The position numbers were made by a program, and so were the translations under genes. A stretch of 64,000 bases of DNA from Agroathelia rolfsii (Eukaryota; Basidiomycota; Agaricomycetes; Amylocorticiales; Amylocorticiaceae), in NCBI GenBank assembly GCA_018343915.1, contig JABRWF010000006.1:3658001-3722000 (forward strand), given 5' to 3'. This document shows positions 24,439 to 35,072 of this stretch, piece by piece. Numbering within the stretch: the stretch's first letter is position 1; the number at the start of each line of letters is the position of its first letter. The notes below the pieces were generated by a model. It was given only the letters and a program-made list of their open reading frames with translations, was not told where the DNA came from and did no database searches.

Positions 24439-25039
24439 TGTCACGACCCCCTCCGCGCACAAGTGGCTCCCACTCCGACATTTCCGACATGTCCCCACTC
24501 ACCCTCGCCCACTACCATCCAACAACCAAAGGCACCTCTCCGGCTCCCAACTTCCGCTCTCCGCCCTCCGCGATTCGGGCGTCGGAACCAGCGACCCCTT
24601 GCTCGGCGCCCGACCGGGGTCCCGGAGTCTTTTCCTCTTCTCACGTATCCTGTTTTCCCATCATTTTCCCCACACGTTCTGGTACCCTTGTTCACATAGA
24701 TAGTTTCGGCTCATTCGCGCCCCGTATTCCGTTTCCCACTCTCCGTCTCACTTCATTTCTATTCCTCTTGGTATCCTCCTGTTACTATAGTATTTATACC
24801 GACCTAGCATGTACCTAGCTACCTCAGTTCGGAAATCGACTTAGTTCCCCTTCTCCTGTCTGACTCCTGTCCTGGACCGCAACTAGGCAAGGGCCTGACA
24901 CATACGTCTTGGCCAAGTCCGGTCACCCCTCTCCTTTCCTATCCACTCTCCCATCTCTACTCCTGTTCACTCCGTCTCCGCTTCCGTTCCGCTCCGCCCC
25001 TTCCCTTTTCTGCTATCTCCGTCCGTCCGAGACTTAACA
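24439..25039 (+). repeat. 5' LTR of Gypsy-G (601 bp)
   Basis: TGTCACGACC...GACTTAACA; matches 28430-29030 at nearly every base. Several ORFs read through it in all frames but are not genes. Confidence 0.92.
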
Positions 25040-25074
25040 GTATTTCCGAACTCCAACTTGTCTAGTTGCACCAC

Positions 25075-26358
25075 ATGACGAGCCGACCCCGTGACGCCAA
25101 TGGGCGTTTCCTACCATCTGATACCAACCAACTCTTCACAGGGTTTGAAGGAACGGCGGGAGCGTTTTCCGCCGCCCCCTTGGCCACCACCCCTCTTGAC
25201 TCCGTCTCCACGGCCGCCATGGGCCGTCGCTCTTCCCAAGGACAACCTGTCCCCGAAGAATACCTTGACGACTTCCAGGATGCCAACGATATCGACCAAC
25301 ATCTAAGGGACCTCGAAAATGAGAATGGTGAAAACCCCCTGGAGCACGCCCCTATTGCCCAATCAGCCCCTGGCCTCTCCCAAGACAACGCATTCTTTGA
25401 CCGCCTTATGCAAACCTTTGCCTCCGCTATTAACAACGCCCATGCAGCCCTGCCAGCTGGGTCAGAATCCCGTGGGTCAAAAATGCCATCCCCAGAAAAA
25501 TTTGATGGGGAACACCCAGAGAAACTCCGTACATTCCTCCTGCAGGGACAACTCCACTTCCGCGATCGTCCCCGCGATTTTCCAAATGACATAAAGAAGG
25601 TTACATTCATGATTGCCCATCTAGAGGGTACTGCCCTAGACTAGTTTGAACCCCACCTCAGCAATCCCATTCCAGGTTATGAACCCGCCTGGCTCAACTC
25701 CTACCCCGCCTTCCAGCAGGAGCTCCGCTTAAACTTCGGTCCGCTCCGCCCTGCAGAGGAGGCGGAAGCAGCTCTCGAGGCCCTGGTAATGAAGAGCGAC
25801 CAGCGCATCCAACTCTACATGGTACAGTTCAACCGCTGGGCAGCACTAGCTCAGTGGGGGGATCGCGCCCTTACCCGCCGCTTCTATGCTGGACTCCCAA
25901 ATCGACTTAAAGACGCGTTGTACAGCCTCCCCAGTGGAAAACCCAATACCCTCGCCGAACTCCGACTACAAGCTATGATGCTAGACGCTCGCTACTGGGA
26001 ACGTAAAGCGGAACTCGCCCAATCCCCGACAGTCCCTGGCAATACACCTAGCTCCGCTGGGATAAAAGTCACATCCCCTCGCACTTCCGCCTCCGCTACC
26101 GGGAGCAACTCCGCCCGCTCCTTCGCCAAGCCCGTTGCCTCACCATCGCCTATCCCACGGTCAATCCCCGGGATTGGCCCAGACGGAAAGCTCACAGCGG
26201 ATGAGCGCCAACGGAGAATTTTAAACAACCTCTGCCTCTTTTGTGGTATTGCAGGTCATGCAGTCAGGGACTGCCGTAAACGTGCCTCTGTCATGAATGC
26301 ACGCGCTGCAAGGGTCGATGAGGCAAGTGATGATGGATCCGAACAAGCAAAACAGTGA
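25075..26358 (+). pseudogene. Gag of Gypsy-G with one in-frame stop
   Basis: Capsid/nucleocapsid protein of the element. It starts at MTSRPRDANG and ends at a TGA at 26356-26358, 427 codons. A single TAG at 25642-25644 follows TALD, at a spot where Gag proteins usually carry Trp, so a TGG-to-TAG change is likely. The conserved retrotransposon-gag core covers about residues 130-290. A CCHC zinc knuckle, CLFCGIAGHAVRDC, lies near the C-terminus. Apart from the stop the frame is clean, and it is GC-rich with frequent tccgc, quite unlike the surrounding AT-rich host element. Confidence 0.85.
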
Positions 26359-27093
26359 GCAGCCCTCAAGACCCCGTACAGGTTGAGGGCTGCGCAATTC
26401 CACCACGTACCCCCGTTATCATGAATTTACAGGCTTCCACCATAGAGCCGTCAAACTCCCTTGTCCTTTCATGTACTTCACCCGGAACGAGACATCACCT
26501 CCGTCCGCGCCCTCGAGTTCGCAGTCGACCTGGATAGCCTCCACCAGGAGCTCCGCACCCAGCTCTCCGCCGCTCAGCGCCGATACCAGGCTCCGGCAGA
26601 CAAGAAACGCCTCCCGGCCCCCGACTTCAAAGTTGGCCAGCAAGTATTCGTCCGCGCGAAGTTTTTCCGCACCACTCGTCCGTCCAAGAAGCTTTCCGAC
26701 AAGTACCTAGGGCCCTACGAGATCATAGCACAAGCCGGGTTGTCCTCCTTTACTCTCCGCCTCCCCGATTCCATGCGCTCGGTGCACCCAGTCTTTCACG
26801 TTTCCCAGCTCGAGCCTGCTCCACCAAACACCATCCCGAATCGCACACAACCTCCGCCACCTCCGGTGGAAGTCGACGGAGAGGTGGAGTACGAGATCTC
26901 CGAAATCCTGGACTCCAAGATCGACAAGCGCCGCCGTTGCAAGTTGATGTACCGAGTGCGATGGGCGGGTTATGAAGGAACTCCGGACGAAGAAGACTGG
27001 CTACCCGCAACTGAACTCGCACATGCACAGGAGCTCGTCTCCGACTTCCACTCTCAATACCCCGTCAAGCCGGGCCCCCTGGACAAGATCTAA
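26359..27093 (+). pseudogene. Pol remnant of Gypsy-G: integrase C-terminus and chromodomain
   Basis: A short overlap frame after gag looks like the N-terminus of pol, then at about 26460 the sequence jumps straight to the integrase C-terminal domain. The open frame 26461-27093 has the GPY/F-like core (KYLGPYEII, HPVFHVSQLEP) followed by a chromodomain (VEYEISEILDSK, YRVRWAGYE, DWLPATEL). Chromodomains of this kind steer insertion to marked chromatin. The region between, about 3 kb in complete relatives, is deleted. It cannot supply catalysis. Confidence 0.85.
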
Positions 27094-27272
27094 TTCCCCT
27101 CTCCGCTCCTTCCGGCTCCGCACTTTTGCACCCTTTTTCTGATTTCCATTTCTTTTACTTTTATTCATTCCTGCTTTCCATATTCTTTTACTTCTTTTCA
27201 TTCCGACTTTCAAAAAAGAAAAATAAAATAAAACAAAAAGAAAAAAATTATTATCAACTACTGTACATATAA
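27094..27272. other. A-rich spacer between convergent reading frames of Gypsy-G
   Basis: Ends of the sense pol remnant and the antisense gene converge here. It has a purine/A-rich run at about 27209-27249, a plausible 3' end for both transcripts. Confidence 0.5.
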
Positions 27273-28262
27273 TTAATCTTCCCCGTCCTCCGACTCCTCG
27301 GTTAGGTCCTCCGCCGCTCCGCCCTCAGTCGCGTCAATCTCCGCTGCCGCCTCGTCGTCGTCCACTGCTGCACCCACTTCGTCCCTTTTCTCTACTGCGG
27401 GTGTGGCCGCGTGACCCCCCCTCCGCTCCTCCGCGTCGACCAACCTCTCTAGCAACTGCACCAACAGCCCGGAGCAGTTCTCCAGAACCCTCCGGCTGGC
27501 TACGGCCTCCCTCAACAAGGCCTGCTGGACGGAGACAAGCTCCGCCAATCCCGGGACCTCCGCCCGCCTGCGCGTCTGATGGCGACTACTCCCCTCCGCA
27601 GCCTCCGCCACCTCCGACACCTCTGCCCTCGCCTTTTCCTTGGTTCGCGTGCCCGTGGTCCGCGATGACGCGTCGTCGTCCATCTGGCACACCTTATGCC
27701 TTTCGCGGCACGGCTGGCATGACCGCCGCGACCCCTCCACGTACCACATGCACGTGACACCCCTCCTCCGACAGGTCTGACACGTCCGCCCCTGTACAAC
27801 AACATTAGTCGCAAGTCACCAAGGGGAGGAGTAACGTACCGGCACCTCCCTGACTGCAGTACCCGCAGCCTCCGTGACCCCAACTACCCGACGACGCTTG
27901 GCGGAAGACGCCTCTGGCACCTCTACATCGGACCCCTCCGACGCCCCCTGCAGTCGTCGAACGCGTTCCTCGCGCTTGCGCTCGTACTGCTCCCTAGCCT
28001 CCGCATGCGCGCGCTGCTGACGCTCCTCCCACTCGCGCATCTCCCTCTCCTCACGCTCGAGCCGCTCGCGCTCCTCCCGCTGGCGCTGCTCGCGTGCTTC
28101 CTGCTCGCGTCTCTCCCTCTCTTCGCGCTCCTTCCGCTCCATCTCCTCGCGCTCCTTCCTCTCGCGCTCCTCACGTTCGCGCTGTTCTTTCCGCTGCCTT
28201 GCAGCCGCCAGTTGGGCCTCCAGGACCGCGATATCGGCATCAAGCTCACGAGGGGAAGACAT
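27273..28262 (-). CDS. Antisense gene inside Gypsy-G: coiled coil plus Zn(II)2Cys6 cluster
   Basis: Two exons, 27840-28262 and 27273-27791, joined by a 48-bp GT-AG intron (gtacgt...tgtacag), give 313 residues. Residues 1-95 or so are an Arg/Glu-rich helix, very likely a coiled coil. Splicing brings a full cluster into frame: Cys145, 148, 155, 166, 169 and 176, spaced C-X2-C-X6-C-X10-C-X2-C-X6-C, the rule for fungal binuclear zinc DNA-binding domains. A Lys-Arg patch (AKRRRVVGV) precedes it and could be a nuclear signal. The C-terminal 90 residues are acidic. I infer a DNA-binding regulator carried by the element; the usual middle-homology region is absent. It starts 168 bp from the 3' LTR, so that LTR may drive it in reverse. 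I do not recognise a named gene. Confidence 0.72.
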
Positions 28263-28416
28263 TGGCAAGCGAAGCTAGTAGGTGGTGGTAGTGGTGGTGT
28301 GGTAACAAGAGTTGGTTGTTGATGACCCTGCGCACGCGCGCAAATATGGACCCACACGAACTATTTTCGTACTCCGACACTAATACAGCCACTAGTCCTT
28401 CAAGGGCTCAGGACCT
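28263..28416. other. Region between antisense gene start and 3' LTR of Gypsy-G
   Basis: Short stretch with no sense ORF. It should hold the 5' leader of the antisense gene. Confidence 0.4.
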
Positions 28417-28429
28417 AAAGGGGGGACAC
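28417..28429 (+). promoter_or_regulatory. Polypurine tract of Gypsy-G
   Basis: The run aaaggggggaca directly abuts the 3' LTR, the standard place for plus-strand DNA priming. Confidence 0.75.
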
Positions 28430-29030
28430 TGTCACGACCCCCTCCGCGCACAAGTGGCTCCCACTCCGACATTTCCGACATGTCCCCACTCACCCTCGCC
28501 CACTACCATCCAACAACCAAAGGCACCTCTCCGGCTCCCAACTTCCGCTCTCCGCCCTCCGCGATTCGGGCGTCGGAACCAGCGACCCCTTGCTCGGCGC
28601 CCGACCGGGGTCCCGGAGTCTTTTCCTCTTCTCACGTATCCTGTTTTCCCATCATTTTCCCCACACGTTCTGGTACCCTTGTTCACATAGATAGTTTCGG
28701 CTCATTCGCGCCCCGTATTCCGTTTCCCACTCTCCGTCTCACTTCATTTCTATTCCTCTTGGTATCCTCCTGTTACTATAGTATTTATACCGACCTAGCA
28801 TGTACCTAGCTACCTCAGTTCGGAAATCGACTTAGTTCCCCTTCTCCTGTCTGACTCCTGTCCCGGACCGCAACTAGGCAAGGGCCTGACACATACGTCT
28901 TGGCCAAGTCCGGTCACCCCTCTCCTTTCCTATCCACTCTCCCATCTCTACTCCTGTTCACTCCGTCTCCGCTTCCGTTCCGCTCCGCCCCTTCCCTTTT
29001 CTGCTATCTCCGTCCGTCCGAGACTTAACA
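28430..29030 (+). repeat. 3' LTR of Gypsy-G (601 bp)
   Basis: Second LTR, same length and ends as 24439-25039, followed by the CTAGT duplication. Confidence 0.92.
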
Positions 29031-29035
29031 CTAGT

Positions 29036-30811
29036 CCCTCAAGGATTTTTTCAGGGCATTAATTGACCATTGTTTCCCATGTGATTTTAGGGATTCAATG
29101 TTACAAAAAATCATTGAAGCACACCAAGGCACGTATAATGTTAAGGAGTACACTGATTACATAGAAGAATTATACACAATTGTGGGCCCAAGGGCTATAG
29201 CCGTGAATATTACAACCATAGTTATACTATGCTATAGAAACTATAGCATTTATTTATGTTTAATAAGCATACATTCAGGTTTACCAAGTATACACTCATG
29301 ATCTTTCAGTATATACTCAGAATAACCATGGAATTACTCAGGTATTTAATATTATTATTATCAAGCTACAAATCATGATATAGAGGCTATGATATATAGT
29401 ATCTCATAGTATATTACTTATAAATCATAGCATATTACAGCAAACCATAGTTTATTATTTGATTATAGCTTAGTTCTAAGTCTAAGGCTTAAAAGAAGGT
29501 ATATCATTGTTTCCACTCCCTTTTACTGTTGCACTGGTTGTGATATGTTATGCATCACATCATACAAAAGAGCGTAACTTTACATTTTCTATCTTCTAGG
29601 CACTATCACAGTTACATAGGAACCATAACACATCATGATAATTACTGAAACAATTAAGGAGGATCCTAGGAGTTATATTGGAGTATTTAGTAAGGGTTAG
29701 AAGCTAGGAGAGCATAGCAATCTAGAGAACAATAGTATACCATTATGTATTTAAACCTTTAAGGTCTAAGAGATGTTCCCTATCTCATAGACCTCTTTTG
29801 TCAATTCTATTGTCTTTTCCCTTGTCTAAAGTCCCCTCACAAGCCACTACTAGCTCTAAGAATATTTCCTTGTCTCTGTATTATTTCCTGCAAACCCAAG
29901 TTATAGTCAAAGCTATTATAAGTTATAGTTCACCATTCCATAGTTAACCCCAGGGTTGGAAACCCTGAGAGCATCACCTCTAGCCTTGGATTAGGCTAGA
30001 GAAATCATAAAATTTTACTAACAATTCTATAGGAACTATTCATAGTATTCATAGTATTCATAGTATTATTCATAGTATTATTGTTTATTGCTATAGACCT
30101 ATGACAGTGAACAAGGAATTTAAATTCTTTAAGGGGTTAGACCCCAAGATACAGAGCATGCTCTTTGAGTATTGCTACACACTAGAAGACTGCAATTTTG
30201 ACAAACTAGTTGAAGCAGCCACGGCCATGCAAGTAGCAATTTCAATTTGCCAAAAAGGGAATAAATCTTGAAAATCAATTTCCTGGTCAGGCAATTATAG
30301 CCAAAACAGGAAGGATGGTAGAAGCAAAAAAGGCCACATGTCACATGGTTATGGAAATAACGATGGATATAAGGGCAGACCATCAAACTTACATAGCTAT
30401 AATGGGAATGGCCCCCAGCTAGATAGTCACGCAATTGGCACACACCACCCATATGGCAAGTCTAACTACTCAGGCCAGCATAGGTCTTACCCAAACTCCG
30501 GGAAGAGATGTGAGCTTGCCAAGAAGGGACTTTGCTATGTCTGTAAGAAGCCAGGGCATCTAGGCCAGAACTGCCTAAACTCTAATAGGGTACAGAGTAG
30601 TAGGTCTAAGCTACCTGGCAGTACAGGACCAAGCACGTCCCGGCATATAATGAATGCTAGCATTGGTATTAATTACAACACAATTGAGTGCCAGCAAAAA
30701 GCAGCTGAGGAGTCCACAATGGAACTCTATACCGTTGGGTTTGATTTATTAGAATCAGACCTAAATGAAAATAAAACAGAATTTTGCAAAGACACTACAA
30801 AAGAGCTATAA
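29036..30811 (+). pseudogene. Decayed gag C-terminal region of Gypsy-O with CCHC zinc knuckle
   Basis: Host gag resumes at 29036 (SLKDFF) and is interrupted by LTR-C at 29208-30106. It continues at 30112 to a glycine/asparagine-rich stretch and a CCHC knuckle, CYVCKKPGHLGQNC, at 30533-30574. Stops interrupt the frame, one of them at about 30270. The knuckle itself is intact. Confidence 0.75.
29208..30106 (+). mobile_element. Solo LTR, family LTR-C, long form (899 bp)
   Basis: Begins TATTACAACC, a decayed form of the TGTCACAACC start of the copy at 34412, and ends ATGACA. GTGAA flanks it on both sides. It is 243 bp longer than the other copy; the extra sequence is towards the 3' end and includes repeats of catagtatt. 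Confidence 0.78.
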
Positions 30812-31305
30812 CTAGAGCTCTGTGGTGTACAAATTAAGCAAGGGAATTATGCTACTATATAGCATAATGCGTTTAAGCCAAGTGACCCAACTAGATGCTT
30901 ACCTAAGCCGCTGGTCATTAAGACTGAAGTTAATGGCCATATATGCCAAGCCCTAATTGATTTGGGCTTGTTAGCCAATTTTATGTTGTTTACTCTAGCC
31001 AACCAGCTGAGAGTGAAACAGTAAATATTAGCTAAGCCACTGCCACTATAGTTGGCCATACAAGGGTTGTGCAGTTGCATTAACGCGGGCTATACTGTGT
31101 GTTTTAAATATCAAAATATTAATACTGAGAAATATTTTGATATTGCAAATCTGCAGTCCTATAACTTAATTCTAGGGACTCTGTTTTTATTCCAGCACTA
31201 TGTGTAGTTTAGCTTTCATCCAGCTGTAGTATACATTGGAAGTAAAAAACCCCTGCCACTTGAAGGTGACAATGTGACTATAGTTGAGTCACACATAGTA
31301 GAGCT
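30812..31305 (+). pseudogene. Decayed aspartic protease region of Gypsy-O
   Basis: Retroviral-type protease remnant, continuing from gag. The active-site motif reads ALIDLG where DSG or DTG is required, so the catalytic triplet is lost through a single base change. Several stops are present. It is cut by the LTR-P insertion at 31306. Confidence 0.65.
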
Positions 31306-32335
31306 TGTTGAAAGATTGAATATTTACAGGCTTCATATCTTTCCAATAATTCCAATGAATACTTCAAATAATCATCTAACATCATATCATATATGATTAT
31401 TTATTTCATGATTTTACAACTGTTCATTGTTGAGATATTAACAATTCTTTACATGTATATATTCATTGAAATAATATGCATATATTCTTTTATTTAATAT
31501 TTTCAATATTTCATTATATCTAATCTTATCAGAGATAAGATTATCATATCTGAAGTCACTTGACTTTATCATTTATGAATATCTTTTCATAAATATTAAA
31601 CAATTCCATTTAAATATTCATTTCTCAATAATCATTGTGAATATTACTAATTGATTTTTCACGCCCTAGATCCTTGCTTATAAATCACCAAAATATTTAC
31701 TAAGCAAATTCATAATATTAGTAATATTTATAAAATATTACTAATACAGATCTAATAATAGGATATTGAGATCAATAGACATTTTTACTTACTAATACTA
31801 TACAAATTACTTACTAAGCACACAGATTGCTTACCAAGCATATTATTCAGCAAATAGGAATATTACTAAGCTGATTTATAAGCTGATTTATAAGCAATCC
31901 TTCTTACTAAGTGGATTAGATAAGCACAGGATTGGCTTACTAATCTTGTAGAAATTAGAATATTTTGTATTATATAAGTACCAGCAAATTCGGCTGGAAA
32001 TGACAAGTTATTTCACTCAAAAATAGTGAGTTAAATAGTCTACAAGACTAGCTCCTAGAGTACTAACTTCACCAACAGACTTACTAAGTCTACTATAAGA
32101 CAACAAGCCTTTCCTAAAGGGAAAACAAGTAGGTAGTCTCAAAGGGACACTGGCTATAGTCTTAACTTAGGTATAACAGAGTTACTAATTGCTTTCACAA
32201 ATAGGTTTTATTGCCTTTAGATCTATAACACCACAGACCATTAACTTTTTAAACAAGTAAGTTAGTTGTCTTTTAAATAGGTAACTAGTAGATTACAAAT
32301 AGTCTATATTACACCATTACCACTAACTTTTAATA
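31306..32335 (+). mobile_element. Solo LTR, family LTR-P (1030 bp)
   Basis: Begins TGTTGAAAGATTG and ends CTTTTAATA (expected CA changed to TA). GAGCT flanks it on both sides. Same subtype as the reverse copies at 21739 and 39325. Confidence 0.82.
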
Positions 32336-32340
32336 GAGCT

Positions 32341-34411
32341 ATACCAGGAAGGTATAGAAAAGGTGTGGTAGGAGCTTATTGAGTACTGTAAACCCCTATG
32401 TGCTAAAGCGGAGGAAACCAAACTTCCTCTATTGCACAACATTAACCATATCATCCCACTGATTGATAAAAAGGCTATTTACCCTTGAAGGCCATTATGC
32501 TGCCCTGATGCATTTTGTGCTTAGTGGAATACTAAGCATAATGTTTACTTAAGATCTGGTCATTGGAAAGTCATGACCTTGGGCAATACTGTGTCTATGT
32601 TATTCATTTCCAAGCCTCACAAGAAGGGAGAACCCACAAGACTGCAAACAGTTGTAGACTTACGGACTAGAAATGCCAACACTCATAAATTGAGTGCACT
32701 ATTGCTAGATATAGAGGGCATATTTGTTAAGTCTCAAACGGACAGAGATAGCAGAAAAGGGAAGGGGCGGAGCAGAACAGAAGCGGAGACGGAGTGAACA
32801 GGAGTAGAGATGGGAGAGTGGATAGGAAAGGAGAGGGGTGACCAGACTTGGCCAAGACGTATATGTCAGGCCTTTGCCTAGTTGCGGTCCGGGACAGGAG
32901 TTAGACAGGAGAAGGGGAACTAAGTTGATTTCCAAACTGAGGTAGCTAGGTATATGCTAGGTCAGTATAAATACTATAGTAGCAGGAGGATACTAAGAGG
33001 AATAGAAATGAAGTGAGATAGAGAGTGGAAAACGGAATATGGGGCACGAATGGGCCAAAACTATCTATGTGAACAAGGATACCAGAACGTGTGGGGAAAA
33101 TAATGGGAAAACAGGATACGTGAGAAGAGGAAAAGACTCCAGGACTCCAGTTGGGCGTCGAGCAAGGGGTCGCTGGTTTCGACGCCTGAATTGTGGAGGG
33201 CGGAGAGTAGAAGTTGGGAGCTGGAGAGGTGTCTTTGGTTGTTGGATGGTAGTGGGCAAGGGTGAGTGGGGATATGTCGGAAATATTGGAGTGGGAGCCA
33301 CTTGTGCGTGGAGGGGGTCGTGACAATATTACAAAGGGCATCATGCACCTGCTATAGATCAATAATCAATGGGCAAGATGCTTATGAGTAAATCCGGATA
33401 ATTCCAGAACATGTAGATTGCTTGGCTATGATGACTCTAGATGGGAATATAGTTAGCTTAGTCATTCAGCAGGGTGACTGCAATGCACCTGCTACTTATC
33501 AAGTGTTGATGAATCACATATTTGGCCCTTACATTAGCAAATTTATTGCAGTGTATTTAGACAATATAATTATATATTCTAATACACTTGTAAAGTATAT
33601 TGAGCATGTTAAAATTATAATTGATATATTGAAGAGGGAATGGCTTTATTTGAGCCGTAATAAATTACATTTCTTAGAACCTAAATTAAGAATACTGGAT
33701 TATATTATTGACAATAATGGTATTAAAATAGATCCATATAAGGTGGATGCCATTGAAAAATGAAAAGTCCCAACTAACAGGGACTTATTGAGGGGCTTCT
33801 TAGGCTCAGTAGTATTTCTGGCTGGTAACCTAGCAAATGTTGTGTATAATATGGCAACGCTTAGTAAGCTGACCAATGATGCATCAGTATTTTACTAGGG
33901 TGCCACTGAGCAAAGAGCCTTTGAAAGTATTAAGTTTACAGTTGGGGTAATATGCGAACATTATTGCCAGCCTCTTGATTACTCCACAGAGGCATTGCCT
34001 ATTTAGGTTGCTATAGATGCCAGTGCAAAGGGCGTATCTAGCATGGTTTCCCAAGGTGCCAACTAGAAAACAGCTACAGTGGCTGCCTTTTTCTCTGCAA
34101 AAATAACATCTGCATAGGAAAATTATCCTGTGTATGAGCAAGAGCTTTTAGCTGGAGTCAAGACAATGTGGTGGTACTACGATATCTTGCGTGGTGTATT
34201 TTTTATATGGATCACAGACTATAAGGGTCTAATACATTTATTCACTCAATCAGACTTGTTAGGCTGACAGGCTAGGTAGATGGAAAAATTGAGTGAATTT
34301 AATTTTGAAATAAAATACATTCCAGGCAAGGAAAATATCTTTTTGGATGCCCTATCAAGAATATATACGGCAGATATACTGGATATGGTGTGTCACGCCT
34401 CAGAATATACC
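32341..34411 (+). pseudogene. Decayed reverse transcriptase and RNase H of Gypsy-O
   Basis: Host pol resumes at 32341 and reads as reverse transcriptase (RLQTVVDLRTRN). It is interrupted by a solo LTR-G and resumes at 33331 (DGNIVSLVIQQGDCNAPATY, then YLDN, then NKLHFL). The catalytic YLDD has become YLDN at 33554-33565. RNase H follows (ITDYKGLIHLF). Many stops sit where Trp, Gln or Arg is usual, for example TAG at 33896 and 34064. The enzyme is inactive. Confidence 0.82.
32725..33325 (-). mobile_element. Solo LTR of the Gypsy-G family, reverse orientation (601 bp)
   Basis: The reverse complement aligns base for base with the Gypsy-G LTRs at the same length. ATATT flanks it on both sides. 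It differs from them by many transitions, so it is an older insertion. It splits the reverse transcriptase remnant of Gypsy-O. Confidence 0.9.
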
Positions 34412-35067
34412 TGTCACAACCCTAGTTATATCATATTATAGACACAATAGTATTTACTCATATCTACCAAGTATATACTTAGAACAACCATGCAATTACT
34501 TAGGTATTTATTATTTATTATATCAAGCTATATATCATGCCATAGAAACTATAGTATAATTTATTTCACAGTATAATATTTATAAGTCATAGTATATTAT
34601 AGTAGGCTATAGTTTACCATTTAGCTATAGCTTAGTTCTAAGCTAAGGCTTAGAACTAGGCTACTCCCTTACTATCACTATTGCGCTGGTTGTGACATGT
34701 CACGCATCACGTCACACAAAAGAGTATAACTTTACAATCTCCTATCTTCAGGTACTATCACAGTTACACAGGAACTGTAGCATATGTTACTAGACCTTGA
34801 AACAATCAAGGAGGAACTTAGGATTATTACTGGATTATTTGGTAAGAGTTAGAAGTCAAGAGAACGTACCAAAGTAGATAACAATAGCATATAAGCATGT
34901 ATTTAAGCTACTAGAGTCTAAGAGATGTCCCCTATCTCACAGACCTCTTTCGTCAAATTATATCTTTATTTTCATAGTCTTTAATTACTCTGCTATACTA
35001 TTAGGGTCTGGATTGACCCTAGTTATCTTATCTCTCCATAGTGCACTCTGTCCATAGACCTGTGACA
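34412..35067 (+). mobile_element. Solo LTR, family LTR-C (656 bp)
   Basis: Begins TGTCACAACC and ends CTGTGACA, with ATACC on both sides. Shares most of its length with the copy at 29208. The ends are better kept than in that copy. Confidence 0.85.
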
Positions 35068-35072
35068 ATACC

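Larger units (their letters stand above)
24439..29030 (+). mobile_element. Young non-autonomous Ty3/Gypsy element (Gypsy-G, chromovirus type)
   Basis: 4592 bp with 601-bp LTRs that appear to differ at about one base (a T/C difference near 24871/28861), so insertion was recent. Plus-strand content: gag (25075-26358) and the integrase C-terminus with chromodomain (26461-27093). Protease, reverse transcriptase, RNase H and the integrase core are missing. A minus-strand spliced gene (27273-28262) lies before the 3' LTR. A purine tract abuts the 3' LTR. Because pol is deleted, movement would have needed enzymes from another copy. A mutated solo LTR of the same family at 32725 shows the family is older than this insertion. 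Confidence 0.9.

Noticed and set aside
24422..24818. Overlapping open frames in three phases within the Gypsy-G LTR
   Set aside because: They repeat identically in both LTRs and have no motif; long frames arise from GC-rich sequence.
28005..28322. Plus-strand Leu-rich frame that looks like a membrane protein
   Set aside because: Antisense shadow of the Arg/Glu coiled coil in the antisense gene; its Leu content is the complement of Glu/Lys/Arg codons.
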